The notes under the pieces were generated by a model that had not been told where the DNA came from, made no database searches, and saw only the letters and a list, made by a program, of their open reading frames with translations. Source: Paradesertivirga sp965650335 (GTDB lineage Bacteria; Bacteroidota; Bacteroidia; Sphingobacteriales; Sphingobacteriaceae). Taken from it: 64,000 bases of DNA. Positions 43,418 to 52,347 of the stretch are shown one piece after another. The position numbers and the translations under genes were made by a program. The stretch covers positions 1 to 64,000 of the forward strand of contig CBFGOI010000003.1 in the NCBI GenBank assembly GCA_965650335.1, in the 5' to 3' direction. Positions within the stretch are counted from its first letter, which is position 1. Every line of letters starts with the position of its first letter.

Positions 43418-43858
43418 ATGAAATTATTCCGTACCTATATCGTACTTACGTTAGCCATGCTGATAACCTTGTCGGCAAGCGGGATAACAATTTCTTTGCA
43501 TAAGTGCTGTGGTTCTATAAAAGGATTTTCGCTTTTCGCTAGTGCTCACAAATGTGAGATGGCCGAGAAACCGGCTCCAAAAGACTGCCCCCAACATTCA
43601 AAAACATCGCTAAAGAAAACGTCCTGCTGTACAGATCAGAAAATAGTTTTAACTAAATCCACAGACAAAGCATTTCCTGCAACTACAAATAGCCAGGTAA
43701 AAGAAACGAAACAAAACTTTGATGTTTTGTTTTTCCATACCTTAATTACCAACTGGTTTAGTTCATCCGATCAGCAAGAAGAAGAAATACGAAAGCCATC
43801 TCCCGGCTTGTTTATCATAGAAGCATTAATTCTCTTGCTTCAGCAATTCAGATTATAG
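43418..43858 (+). CDS. HYC_CC_PP-type cysteine-rich exported protein
   Basis: 146 residues with an N-terminal signal or membrane helix, then HKCCGS, HKCEM and KTSCC cysteine motifs and a C-terminal hydrophobic end with EEEIRKPSPGLF (the PP part). Such proteins usually open metal-efflux operons in Bacteroidota and may bind copper or another soft metal at the periplasmic face. The mRNA may be nearly leaderless. Confidence 0.7.
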   Translation: MKLFRTYIVLTLAMLITLSASGITISLHKCCGSIKGFSLFASAHKCEMAEKPAPKDCPQHSKTSLKKTSCCTDQKIVLTKSTDKAFPATTNSQVKETKQNFDVLFFHTLITNWFSSSDQQEEEIRKPSPGLFIIEALILLLQQFRL

Positions 43859-44018
43859 GATTTTTATCAGCGACACCACCACATTTTGGTGGTCTCTAAC
43901 CCATTTTGTCGGGTTAATGAACCGGTCAGCTTCGAGGTATTTGGCGTTTTACGTCAATTTTCTCTCGCATCAATCAGCCGACCTGAATTTTTTGACTGAT
44001 AATAATTAACAAAATCTC

Positions 44019-45320
44019 ATGATAGAGAAACTGATTGCATTTTCATTACGCAACAGGTTTTTAGTTCTCCTTTGTTCGGCGGCCATATTTGTATGGGGAA
44101 TCTATTCTGTAAAAACCAGTAAAATTGATGCCATTCCGGATTTGTCCGAAAATCAGGTAATTGTGTTTACCGAATGGATGGGGCGCAGTCCGCAGCTTAT
44201 CGAAGACCAAATTACCTATCCACTGGTTACTAATTTGCAAGGTATTCCCAAGGTGAAGTATGTTAGGGCCAGTTCCATGTTTGGAATGAGTTTTATCTAT
44301 ATCATTTTTGAAGATGATACCGATACCTATTGGGCCCGATCGCGCGTTTTGGAACGCCTTAGCTCCCTCGGTACTGCCTTACCTGCAGGGGTAAAGCCCA
44401 CAATGGGGCCCGATGGAACCGGTGTGGGACATGTTTTGTGGTATACTCTGGATGCGCCCGGAATGGATTTGGGAGAACAGCGCGCCGTTCAGGATTGGTA
44501 CATAAAATTCGCCCTGCAAAATGTGAAAGGAATAAGTGAAATCGCCTCTTTCGGCGGATTTCAAAAACAGTATCAAATAAGTATTGACCCCAATAAATTA
44601 AGCTATTACAAACTTGGCTTGTCAGATGTGATGCGCTCGGTAAACTCGAACAATAACGAAGCGGGGGGCAGGAAGTTTGAAATGAGCGATATCGGGTACA
44701 TCATAAAAACTACCGGATACCTGAAATCTATTGAGGAGATTGAAAATCTATCAATTAAAACGCGCAACTCAATTCCTGTACGGATTAAAGATGTGGCTTC
44801 TGTAGAAATGTCGGGCGAAAGCCGCCTGGGTATTTTTGATTATAACGGCCAGGGCGAAGCCGTAGGCGGAATTGCTGTTTTGCGGTACGGAGAAAATGCT
44901 GATGAAGTAATTGGTCGACTGAAAAATAAAATGAAAGAGGTGAGCAAGGGCTTACCTGCGGGACTAAAGTTTAACATTGTTTACGACAGGGGCGAACTGA
45001 TCGAAGAATCGATTTCGTCTATAAAAACGACTTTAATCGAAGAGATGATAGTCGTTTCACTCATCGTACTACTATTCCTTCTGCATTGGAGAAGTGCTAT
45101 CAGTATTATTATTCAAATCCCTATTACCATTGCTGCCAGCTTTATCGTATTGAACGCGTTCGACATCAGTTCAAACATCATGTCTTTAACTGGGATTGCC
45201 CTTGCCATAGGGGTAATTGTTGACAATGGAATTATAATGGCCGAGAATGCATACCGGCATCTTGCAGTAAGACAGGCGGAGTTAACTGCTTTGCAGAAAG
45301 GAGAAACTAATGTTAAATAA
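44019..45320 (+). CDS. cusA: CusA/CzcA-type RND metal pump, N-terminal part
   Basis: 433 residues: first membrane helix, the porter domain (QVIVFTEWMGRSPQLIEDQ, WYTLDAPGMDLGEQR) and membrane helices 2-4 with GVIVDNGIIMAENAYRH. It ends after KGETNVK in the loop following helix 4, where family members simply continue. The rest of the pump is in the +1 frame from 45310, overlapping by 11 bp. Together (about 1080 residues) they make a normal-length transporter. Either coupled translation of two halves or a frameshift. Confidence 0.85.
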   Translation: MIEKLIAFSLRNRFLVLLCSAAIFVWGIYSVKTSKIDAIPDLSENQVIVFTEWMGRSPQLIEDQITYPLVTNLQGIPKVKYVRASSMFGMSFIYIIFEDDTDTYWARSRVLERLSSLGTALPAGVKPTMGPDGTGVGHVLWYTLDAPGMDLGEQRAVQDWYIKFALQNVKGISEIASFGGFQKQYQISIDPNKLSYYKLGLSDVMRSVNSNNNEAGGRKFEMSDIGYIIKTTGYLKSIEEIENLSIKTRNSIPVRIKDVASVEMSGESRLGIFDYNGQGEAVGGIAVLRYGENADEVIGRLKNKMKEVSKGLPAGLKFNIVYDRGELIEESISSIKTTLIEEMIVVSLIVLLFLLHWRSAISIIIQIPITIAASFIVLNAFDISSNIMSLTGIALAIGVIVDNGIIMAENAYRHLAVRQAELTALQKGETNVK

Positions 45321-47253
45321 GTTTAGCAAATACTTTGCTCGTAATAAAAAAGAGAACTATGTGAGACTTTCTGATGAAGAGCGTTTGCAAATCATTGAAA
45401 AATCTTCAAAACAGGTATCTCGCGGAGTTTTTTATTCTACCGTAATAATTATCACCTCATTTCTACCGGTTTTTTTATTAACCGGCCAGGAGGGTAAGCT
45501 TTTTCATCCGCTGGCATACACCAAAACCTTCATTTTGATGATTGATGCTTTGCTGGTGGTAACGCTTGCACCGGTTCTGATTTCATTTTTTATGAAAGGA
45601 CGCTTTCGCATGGAATATGAAAATCCCATTAACCGAAAACTGGAAAGCTTTTATGAGCCATTAATCCGTACTTGTATAAAACATCGCAAAACTACTATAG
45701 GCATAAATATTCTAGCCGTTCTTATTAGCATTCCATTGCTTATGAGTATGGGCAGAGAGTTTATGCCGCCGTTGGATGAACAGTCGATTTTGTTTATGCC
45801 AGTTACTTTGCCCGATGTTTCCAATGCAGAAATCAAACGAATTCTACAGGTACAAGATCGAATCATAAAATCTGTTCCCGAAGTAGATAAAGTTTTAGGG
45901 AAAGCGGGACGTGCGAGTACAGCTACCGATAACTCGCCTATCAGCATGATAGAAACCATGATTTCATTGAAGCCAAAGAGCGAATGGCGGCCGGGCCTTA
46001 CAAAAAAAGATCTGATCAAGGAACTGGATCAAAAGCTTCAGATTCCCGGTGTGGTAAATGGCTGGACACAGCCTATTATTAACCGGATAAATATGCTTTC
46101 AACGGGTATTCGCACAGATGTGGGGGTTAAAGTTTACGGACAGGATTTACAGCAAATAGACAAAGTGTCAAAGCAGGTGCACTCCCTTTTACAAGGTATC
46201 GATGGCGTGAAGGATATTTACGTAGAACCCGTTACAGGGGGTAAATATCTGGAGATCGATATTCAACGAGATCAGTTGGAGCGCTACGGTTTAACTGTTG
46301 AAGATGTAAATTCTACTGTTGAAACCGCTATCGGAGGCGCTCCATTCGCGACAACAGTAGAGGGGCGTCGCCGGTTTAACATCAGTCTGCGGTTAGGACA
46401 GGATTATCGTAACAGTATCGAACGCTTAAAACGGATTCCCTTGAATTCCCCTGATGCGGGAGTAGTTCCGCTTTCGTCTGTTACCGAGATCCGTTTTGTA
46501 AATGGTCCGCCCATGATTACTTCCGAAAACGCCATTTTACGAGGGGCGGTAATGTTTAACGTTCGCGACAGAGATTTGGGGAATACGGTTCAGGAAGCGA
46601 TTTTAAAGCTTAACAAGCAGCTTCAATTACCGAATGGTGCTTTCATAGAATGGAGTGGTCAGTATGAAAACTTAATTCGTGGACAGCAGACATTGGTTTT
46701 CATCGCTCCTATTGTTCTATTGATCATTTTCTTATCTCTTTATCTCGCTTTTAAATCCTTACGGGAAGCCTTTTTGAGTTTGATAACCATTCCATTTGCA
46801 TTGATCGGTGGCGCCTACCTTGTTTACTTCTGGGGCGTGAATCTTTCGGTAGCAGTAGCTGTTGGGTTCATTGCTTTGTTTGGTATTGCAGTAGAAACCG
46901 GAGTTGTGATGGTAATATATTTAAATGATGCTATGAGCCGGCTGGTAGCTTTGAAAGGAAATTCCAGAGATACGATCACCAACGACGACCTTAGGGAATA
47001 TGTGATTGCCGGCGCTGCAAAACGTCTTCGTCCAAAGATTATGACGGTTTGCGTAGCCCTGTTCGGACTAATTCCGGTGCTGTGGTCGCAGGGAGTGGGA
47101 AGTGATGTAATGCAGCCAATTGTGCTGCCTATGATTGGCGGGGTATTGACTTCTTCCATCCATATTTTGATTGTTACACCACTTATATTTTTAATGACAA
47201 AAGAATACGAATTGAACAAATTTGGAAAAATGGAGGTGCACAATGGACATTAA
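45310..47253 (+). CDS. cusA: CusA/CzcA-type RND metal pump, C-terminal part
   Basis: 647 residues that continue the pump: SDEERLQIIEKSSKQVSRGV, membrane helices 5-6 (SFLPVFLLTGQEGKLFHPLAY), the second porter region with SMGREFMPPLDEQS and GIRTDVGVKVYGQDL, and the last six helices with FGIAVETGVVMVIYL. It starts at an ATG placed 11 bp before the stop of the first half, a layout that allows re-initiation. The next gene overlaps its end by 11 bp as well. Confidence 0.85.
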   Translation: MLNKFSKYFARNKKENYVRLSDEERLQIIEKSSKQVSRGVFYSTVIIITSFLPVFLLTGQEGKLFHPLAYTKTFILMIDALLVVTLAPVLISFFMKGRFRMEYENPINRKLESFYEPLIRTCIKHRKTTIGINILAVLISIPLLMSMGREFMPPLDEQSILFMPVTLPDVSNAEIKRILQVQDRIIKSVPEVDKVLGKAGRASTATDNSPISMIETMISLKPKSEWRPGLTKKDLIKELDQKLQIPGVVNGWTQPIINRINMLSTGIRTDVGVKVYGQDLQQIDKVSKQVHSLLQGIDGVKDIYVEPVTGGKYLEIDIQRDQLERYGLTVEDVNSTVETAIGGAPFATTVEGRRRFNISLRLGQDYRNSIERLKRIPLNSPDAGVVPLSSVTEIRFVNGPPMITSENAILRGAVMFNVRDRDLGNTVQEAILKLNKQLQLPNGAFIEWSGQYENLIRGQQTLVFIAPIVLLIIFLSLYLAFKSLREAFLSLITIPFALIGGAYLVYFWGVNLSVAVAVGFIALFGIAVETGVVMVIYLNDAMSRLVALKGNSRDTITNDDLREYVIAGAAKRLRPKIMTVCVALFGLIPVLWSQGVGSDVMQPIVLPMIGGVLTSSIHILIVTPLIFLMTKEYELNKFGKMEVHNGH

Positions 47254-48712
47254 GAGAATTAGGTCATTAGTTTATAGTTCATTAGTTTATAGTTCAATAG
47301 TAAGTTTAGTTAAGGCGCTTAATCTCGCCTTATGTTTCCCTTTTTCTTTGGGGCGAAGTGTTGGGGATGAGGGGTATTCGTATTCATCTCAAAGTCCCCT
47401 CACCCTTAATCCCTCTCCCCGGGGAGAGGGGGTTGGCGCTTTATGCAAGAAACTTTATGAGGGAATCTCTTTAAAGCCTGGTCTTTCTTTGATTGTGTTG
47501 TGTATGCTTAGTCTCAATATTTCAGCGCAGCAAGGCATGAGCCTGCCGGAAATACTGAAAGAAATTGAAGCGAACAATCCATCTCTCAAAACATATGAAT
47601 ATCAGGCGAAAAGTCAGGAAGCAAAGGTCGAGGGTGCGGGCGCATGGATGCCACCAATGATAGGGGCGGGAACCTTTATGACGCCTTACCCCGGTCAGGG
47701 CATGATTGAAGAAGGCGATAAAGGCGCTCTTATGATTTCTGCAGAGCAGGATATTCCCAATCCCGCTAAGGTAAAGGCACGGAGAGAATATCTCAATACT
47801 TTGGCGGAAACCTATACCCTGGGCCGGTCTGAGCGTTTTAATGAATTGCGAAGCAGGGCGAGACAGCTTTATTTCGATTTAATCATAGCATCTAAAAAGC
47901 AAAAGTTTCAACGCGAGAACAAGCAGATCATGCAAACAATGAAAAAGCTTGCAGATATTCGCTATCCCTATAACCAGGGAAAACTGAATGAGGTTTTTAA
48001 GGCAGAAGGTCGGCTTGCTGAAGCAGATAATATGTTGCTAATGACCGAGGGACGGATCAAATCGGATAAAATGGTATTAAATGCCTTGATGAACCGCCCT
48101 GCGACCGCATTATTGGAAATTGATACCACTTTGAAAGTGTCGTTTACTCCCCTCGCTGGTCTCGATTCAACCTATTTGGTCGATGTGCGCAGCGATCTGC
48201 GACATATGCAGCATAATATTCATTCGATGCAGGCAAATATTAATCAAATGCGGCAGCAGGCAAAGCCCGATTTTCGAATCCGCTTCGATCATGCAGCCAA
48301 TTATTCGGCGATGATGCCAAGTCAGTTTACCCTTATGGGGATGCTCTCCATCCCAATCGTTCCATGGTCATCAAAAATGTACAAATCGGAAATTAAATCG
48401 ATGAATTTTGAAATTGATGCCATGCGTCAGCAAACTGAAGGAATGGTTACAGAAATGCTTGCCATGGCTAAATCTATGTCGGTCGAACTCACATCGATGG
48501 AGCAGCAGCTTAAAGGATATGAAACGAGGATATTGCCCGCTTTGAAGAAGAGCCTTGATGTTTCGATGCTTTCTTACCAGGAGAATAAAATGGATTTGAG
48601 CGAAGTGATTATCAGCTGGGAAGCACTGAACATGACCCAGATGAATTACCTGGATGCTTTGCAGCGATATTATAAAATGATTACAGATTATGAAAAGAGC
48701 ATTGAAAGATAA
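47243..48712 (+). CDS. CusC/TolC-family outer-membrane channel with inserted N-terminal repeat
   Basis: 489 residues from the ATG at 47243. The mature part, from about residue 93 (after SLIVLCMLSLNISAQ), has two long-helix TolC repeats and ends normally. Between the start codon and this signal-like segment lie about 70 residues that read as translated repeat DNA: a doubled SLVYS from a 15-bp tandem repeat and SPLTLNPSPRGEG from a palindromic intergenic repeat. The insertion kept the frame open, but the signal peptide is now far from the N terminus. Export could be impaired unless another start is used. It should carry metal across the outer membrane for the CusAB pump. Confidence 0.8.
   Translation: MDIKRIRSLVYSSLVYSSIVSLVKALNLALCFPFSLGRSVGDEGYSYSSQSPLTLNPSPRGEGVGALCKKLYEGISLKPGLSLIVLCMLSLNISAQQGMSLPEILKEIEANNPSLKTYEYQAKSQEAKVEGAGAWMPPMIGAGTFMTPYPGQGMIEEGDKGALMISAEQDIPNPAKVKARREYLNTLAETYTLGRSERFNELRSRARQLYFDLIIASKKQKFQRENKQIMQTMKKLADIRYPYNQGKLNEVFKAEGRLAEADNMLLMTEGRIKSDKMVLNALMNRPATALLEIDTTLKVSFTPLAGLDSTYLVDVRSDLRHMQHNIHSMQANINQMRQQAKPDFRIRFDHAANYSAMMPSQFTLMGMLSIPIVPWSSKMYKSEIKSMNFEIDAMRQQTEGMVTEMLAMAKSMSVELTSMEQQLKGYETRILPALKKSLDVSMLSYQENKMDLSEVIISWEALNMTQMNYLDALQRYYKMITDYEKSIER
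47266..47430 (+). repeat. Repeat insertion inside the CusC coding start
   Basis: attagtttatagttc is present twice in tandem (47266-47280, 47281-47295). Further on, ccctctcccc/ggggagaggg (47411-47430) is a perfect 20-bp palindrome within a stretch starting cccctcacccttaat, an intergenic repeat type recognisable by its PLTLNPSPRGEG translation. Confidence 0.65.
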
Positions 48713-50018
48713 ATCTGCATTCACCATGATTTGCTTTGTGTTACTCTTGCTTTTTAGTTGTAGAGATAAAGCACACCAAGACGATACAAATTCAGCGACG
48801 AAATATACCTGTCCTATGCATCCACAAATTATTTCGGATAAGCCGGGTACCTGTCCCATTTGCCATATGGAGCTGGTTCCGCTAAAGGCAGCGGCTTCGC
48901 ATAATGTTGCCGACACGAGTCTTGAAAGTTTAGTCAAACCCACCAATCAACTGGTACTTTCTGAAATTAGAACTGTGAAACCATCAGAAGGGGTGCGCAC
49001 AGCAGATGTAAGAATCCAGGGAATTATAAATTACGATTCCAATAATCGGAACGTTATTTCGAGTCGGGTAGGCGGGAGGATTGAGCGATTGTACGTTAAA
49101 TATAACTATCAAAGCGTCAGCAAGGGGCAAAAGCTGATGGATATTTATAGTCCTGATTTAGCGAATGCACAACAAGAACTGCTTTACCTGAAGAATAGCG
49201 GCGACAAAAACCTTTTAGACGCGGCAAAAATGAAGTTGCGCTTACTTGGAGCTTCTGACCAACAAATTAATACCCTGCTCAGAACTGGAAAGCTGGACTA
49301 TACCTTTTCCGTTTATAGTCCGTATTCCGGCTATGTATCCGAACAATCGGGAGCAGTAGCTGCCGAGACTGCATATAGCTCTGGTACAGTGATTACTGAA
49401 AGTTCGGGTTCTTCGATGGGCGAAATGGGTGGAAATAGTGCTTCTGTTGCATCAAAATTGCCGACGGTTAAAACAAACTCGCCTCTGCAATTGCGGGAGG
49501 GGCAATATATTAGCCAAGGGCAAAAAATATTCGACCTTATAAAGGCTTCTTCAGTCTGGGCCGAGTTTTTTGCCAGCGCCGAACAGTTGAACTATTTGAA
49601 GCGCGAAACTCCTGTGCAGGTAACTGCGCTTGATAACCCGGCACAAAGTACTCTATCCAAAATCAGCCTGATCCAGCCTTATTACAGCGAGGGCGCTACA
49701 TTTTCTCTGGTAAGATCGAAAGTAAATAATTCGGGCAAGCAATGGAAGGTAGGACAGCTGGTCGAAGTTAAAACAGATGTGGATAGTAAATTTGGGAGCT
49801 GGCTTCCCCGAAGTTCAGTTCTGCACTTGGGGTCGAAGTATGTCGCTTTTGTAAAGAATGAGGGACATTTCATTCCTGTTTATGTAAGAATAACCGAACG
49901 GAGAGGCGACTGGGTGGAGATTGGCGAAAGCTTGCCGAAAGATGCGAATGTTGCAGTAAATGCCTGGTTTTTGGTAGACAGTGAGAGTTTTGTGAAGGTA
50001 GATAGTTTGAAGATGTAG
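48690..50018 (+). CDS. CusB-like RND adaptor with metal-binding N-terminal domain, copy 1
   Basis: 442 residues. A lipoprotein signal (FVLLLLFSC) is followed by the heavy-metal-binding motif YTCPMHPQI...GTCPICHMELV (about residues 35-62) and a membrane-fusion adaptor (RIQGIINYDSNN, RVGGRIERLYVKYNYQSVSK, YSPYSGYVSEQ with a Ser/Gly-rich loop, then the beta-barrel). It links CusA to CusC and may hand over the metal. Its start overlaps the cusC end by 23 bp. Confidence 0.85.
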   Translation: MKRALKDKSAFTMICFVLLLLFSCRDKAHQDDTNSATKYTCPMHPQIISDKPGTCPICHMELVPLKAAASHNVADTSLESLVKPTNQLVLSEIRTVKPSEGVRTADVRIQGIINYDSNNRNVISSRVGGRIERLYVKYNYQSVSKGQKLMDIYSPDLANAQQELLYLKNSGDKNLLDAAKMKLRLLGASDQQINTLLRTGKLDYTFSVYSPYSGYVSEQSGAVAAETAYSSGTVITESSGSSMGEMGGNSASVASKLPTVKTNSPLQLREGQYISQGQKIFDLIKASSVWAEFFASAEQLNYLKRETPVQVTALDNPAQSTLSKISLIQPYYSEGATFSLVRSKVNNSGKQWKVGQLVEVKTDVDSKFGSWLPRSSVLHLGSKYVAFVKNEGHFIPVYVRITERRGDWVEIGESLPKDANVAVNAWFLVDSESFVKVDSLKM

Positions 50019-50092
50019 GCGTTTGTATGCAAAAGTCGATATATATATTTAAACACATCATGGCTGTAGCAATGATTATTAAATAGATTGAA

Positions 50093-51295
50093 ATGAAATT
50101 TAAAAAATTAAATATTCTTGGATTCCTGTTTTTGTGTATAGCGGTATTATGGCTCCCCGCTTGCGGCGGCGACAATCATTCAGGCGACCACCAGAAAGCT
50201 AAAACTGAGGCAAAATACACATGCCCCATGCATCCACAAATAGTACAAAGCCACCCGGGAAACTGCCCGATTTGCGGCATGGAGCTAGTCCTGATGAAAG
50301 ATACAGGAAAGGAAATGTCGCTTATGCTAAACGAAAGTCAGATTCAATTGGCCAATATACAGACCATTAAAGTGGGCTCCTCGAACTTCAATACGTCGAA
50401 GATCCTGAATGGCCGCATCGTAACAAACCCTATGCAAACCGAATTGATATCAAGCCGTATGGCGGGCCGCATCGAACAGCTTTTTGTTAAAGAAACCGGA
50501 AGGAAGATCATAAAAGGCGAGCCCCTGTTCAAGGTTTACAGTGAGCAGTTACAAGTATTGCAGCAAGATTATTTGCTGCAGATAAAACAGGTGGCGGCTT
50601 TTCCGGGAGAAAAAATATATCAGTCTTTAAGGGAGGCTGCTCGAAATAAGTTAAAACTATTCGGGTACTCTGATGCTCAGATTAGTGCTTTGGCTAAGCG
50701 AAACCGTGTGTCGCCATTGGTTACCATGTATGCTTCAGCATCGGGAATCGTTAATGAAATTAACGTATCAGAGGGACAGTACATCCCGGAAGGAAGTCCG
50801 GTTCTACGTTTAGAGAATTATGATCGTTTATGGATCGAAGCAGATGTTTATCCTTCAGAAATTAATCAGGTCGCTCTTGGATCAAACCTAAAAGTCGTTG
50901 TAAATGGATTATCAGATTTAAGCCAAAATGCAAAGGTCGACTTTATCAGTCCCGCTTTAGATCCTTCAACTCAACGTTTAACTATTCGTGCGTCTATTGA
51001 TAATTCTGCAGGTAAAATCCAGCCTGGTATGCAGGCAAATGTATATTTATCTACCGGAAATGTTTCAAATGTTGTTAGTTTACCAATAGAATCTGTACTT
51101 CGGGATGAAAATGGAGCCTACGTTTGGATAAAAACCGCTGCAAATTCTTTCACCTCCCGGCAAGTTATTACCGGGGCAGAAGATGCAAACAATATAATTA
51201 TTACGTCAGGAATTTCTGGCGGCGAAGAAATAGTCACAAGAGGTGCATATTTGCTGCATAGCGAGCTGACTCTGAAACGAGGAACAAGTCTTTAA
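50093..51295 (+). CDS. CusB-like RND adaptor with metal-binding N-terminal domain, copy 2
   Basis: 400 residues, same plan as the gene just before: lipoprotein signal ending LPACGG, the YTCPMHPQI...NCPICGMELV motif, and a full adaptor (LNGRIVTNPMQTELISSRMA, ASGIVNEINVSEGQYIPEGS, RASIDNSAGKIQPGMQANVY). Identity to copy 1 is low outside the motif, so the duplication is old or the two were recruited separately. Two adaptors with one pump might form a mixed ring. Confidence 0.85.
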   Translation: MKFKKLNILGFLFLCIAVLWLPACGGDNHSGDHQKAKTEAKYTCPMHPQIVQSHPGNCPICGMELVLMKDTGKEMSLMLNESQIQLANIQTIKVGSSNFNTSKILNGRIVTNPMQTELISSRMAGRIEQLFVKETGRKIIKGEPLFKVYSEQLQVLQQDYLLQIKQVAAFPGEKIYQSLREAARNKLKLFGYSDAQISALAKRNRVSPLVTMYASASGIVNEINVSEGQYIPEGSPVLRLENYDRLWIEADVYPSEINQVALGSNLKVVVNGLSDLSQNAKVDFISPALDPSTQRLTIRASIDNSAGKIQPGMQANVYLSTGNVSNVVSLPIESVLRDENGAYVWIKTAANSFTSRQVITGAEDANNIIITSGISGGEEIVTRGAYLLHSELTLKRGTSL

Positions 51296-51314
51296 ATAAG
51301 TATAAACTAATAGT

Positions 51315-51848
51315 ATGAAAATGAACACAATCCTAATTAGCAGTCTGGCTGTGCTTTTTGCAGTGTCAACCGCATGTCAATCAGAAACAACAAACAAAAC
51401 TGCTACAGAACAACACGACGATCATGAGCAGGAAACTGCAGTAGTCGAAGCAGGTAATCCTGAATTTAAAGATGAATCGTCAAATGCCGTTTATCAGCAT
51501 TACATTCATCTAAAAACGGCCTTGGTTAATTCTGATGTTAAAGAAGCTCAGGCCGGGGCATTGGCTTTAAAAGCAGCATTAACTAGTGTCGGCAGCAAGA
51601 AAGGCGCAGATGTTGCTTCTAAAATCGCCGCTTCTTCCGATATTAAACAACAACGCAATGACTTGAATGCCTTAACCATCGAGGTTGAAACGGTGATTAA
51701 AAAAACAGGACTTAAATCGGGGAAAATCTACAAGCAATATTGCCCGATGGCAGATGCATATTGGTTAGCCAGCGAAAAAGAGATTAGGAATCCGTATTAT
51801 GGTAATGATATGTTGAATTGCGGAGAAGTTAAGGGAGAAATAAAATAA
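51315..51848 (+). CDS. DUF3347-domain lipoprotein
   Basis: 177 residues with a lipobox (STACQS), a His/Glu-rich stretch (EQHDDHEQE) and the DUF3347 helical domain ending YKQYCPMADAYWLASEKEI and NCGEV; the Cys/Met pair in YCPMA and the last Cys are conserved in the family and suit metal binding. Last gene of the metal operon, followed by a terminator. Confidence 0.8.
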   Translation: MKMNTILISSLAVLFAVSTACQSETTNKTATEQHDDHEQETAVVEAGNPEFKDESSNAVYQHYIHLKTALVNSDVKEAQAGALALKAALTSVGSKKGADVASKIAASSDIKQQRNDLNALTIEVETVIKKTGLKSGKIYKQYCPMADAYWLASEKEIRNPYYGNDMLNCGEVKGEIK

Positions 51849-51853
51849 TCGGA

Positions 51854-51888
51854 AAAGTCCCGGAAAGCTCAGCATTCCGGGACTTTAT
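51854..51888 (+). terminator. Intrinsic terminator of the metal-efflux operon
   Basis: aaagtcccgga (51854-51864) pairs perfectly with tccgggacttt (51876-51886), 11-nt loop, then attg; T-rich end. Confidence 0.8.
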
Positions 51889-52347
51889 TGATGATTCATC
51901 ACAATTCATTCACTTACTGTTTTCTGGACGCGATGGAAACATAGGATCTGTTAAATATCAGGCCTGTAATAGCAAGAGCTCCTCCTCATCGACATACAAT
52001 GTGAAAATTCTTACATGCTGAAAATATTCTATTCTTTAACCTCTTAGCCATTCAACCACCAAACTGAGAATGTTAAACATATGTTAAATGATCCGCGAAG
52101 TATTGAATTCCTATGCATCCCTGCGAAGACAGAATCAGACTGGATACATTAAAACAAGAACACATTTTGCCAGTTTTCTAGCTCGAAAAGAGCCTAATAT
52201 TCTTTCAATTTTTTTTTCATGTACATAAAAGGCCGGCATACAAATTGCGGGCTTAACAGGCCTTAAACATGACAGTCCATGACAGATGTAAGCCCTTACT
52301 TTTCTATTTTTAGAGCCTATTAACTTTAAACAAATAAACCTCAGTAC
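51889..52347 (+). promoter_or_regulatory. Rhamnose operon leader, 459 bp without a gene
   Basis: No coding frame is convincing here. ATGTTAAA occurs twice, 11 bp apart, around 52070-52088, with a 10-bp palindrome aacatatgtt (52076-52085) between; this could be an operator. A candidate -7 box TAACTTTA (one mismatch) lies about 25 bp before the rhaT ATG. A sugar regulator is expected but not encoded nearby. Confidence 0.35.

Noticed and set aside
48371..48946. Minus-strand 191-codon frame across the cusC/cusB junction
   Set aside because: Antisense to two well supported genes; composition is that of a reversed frame.
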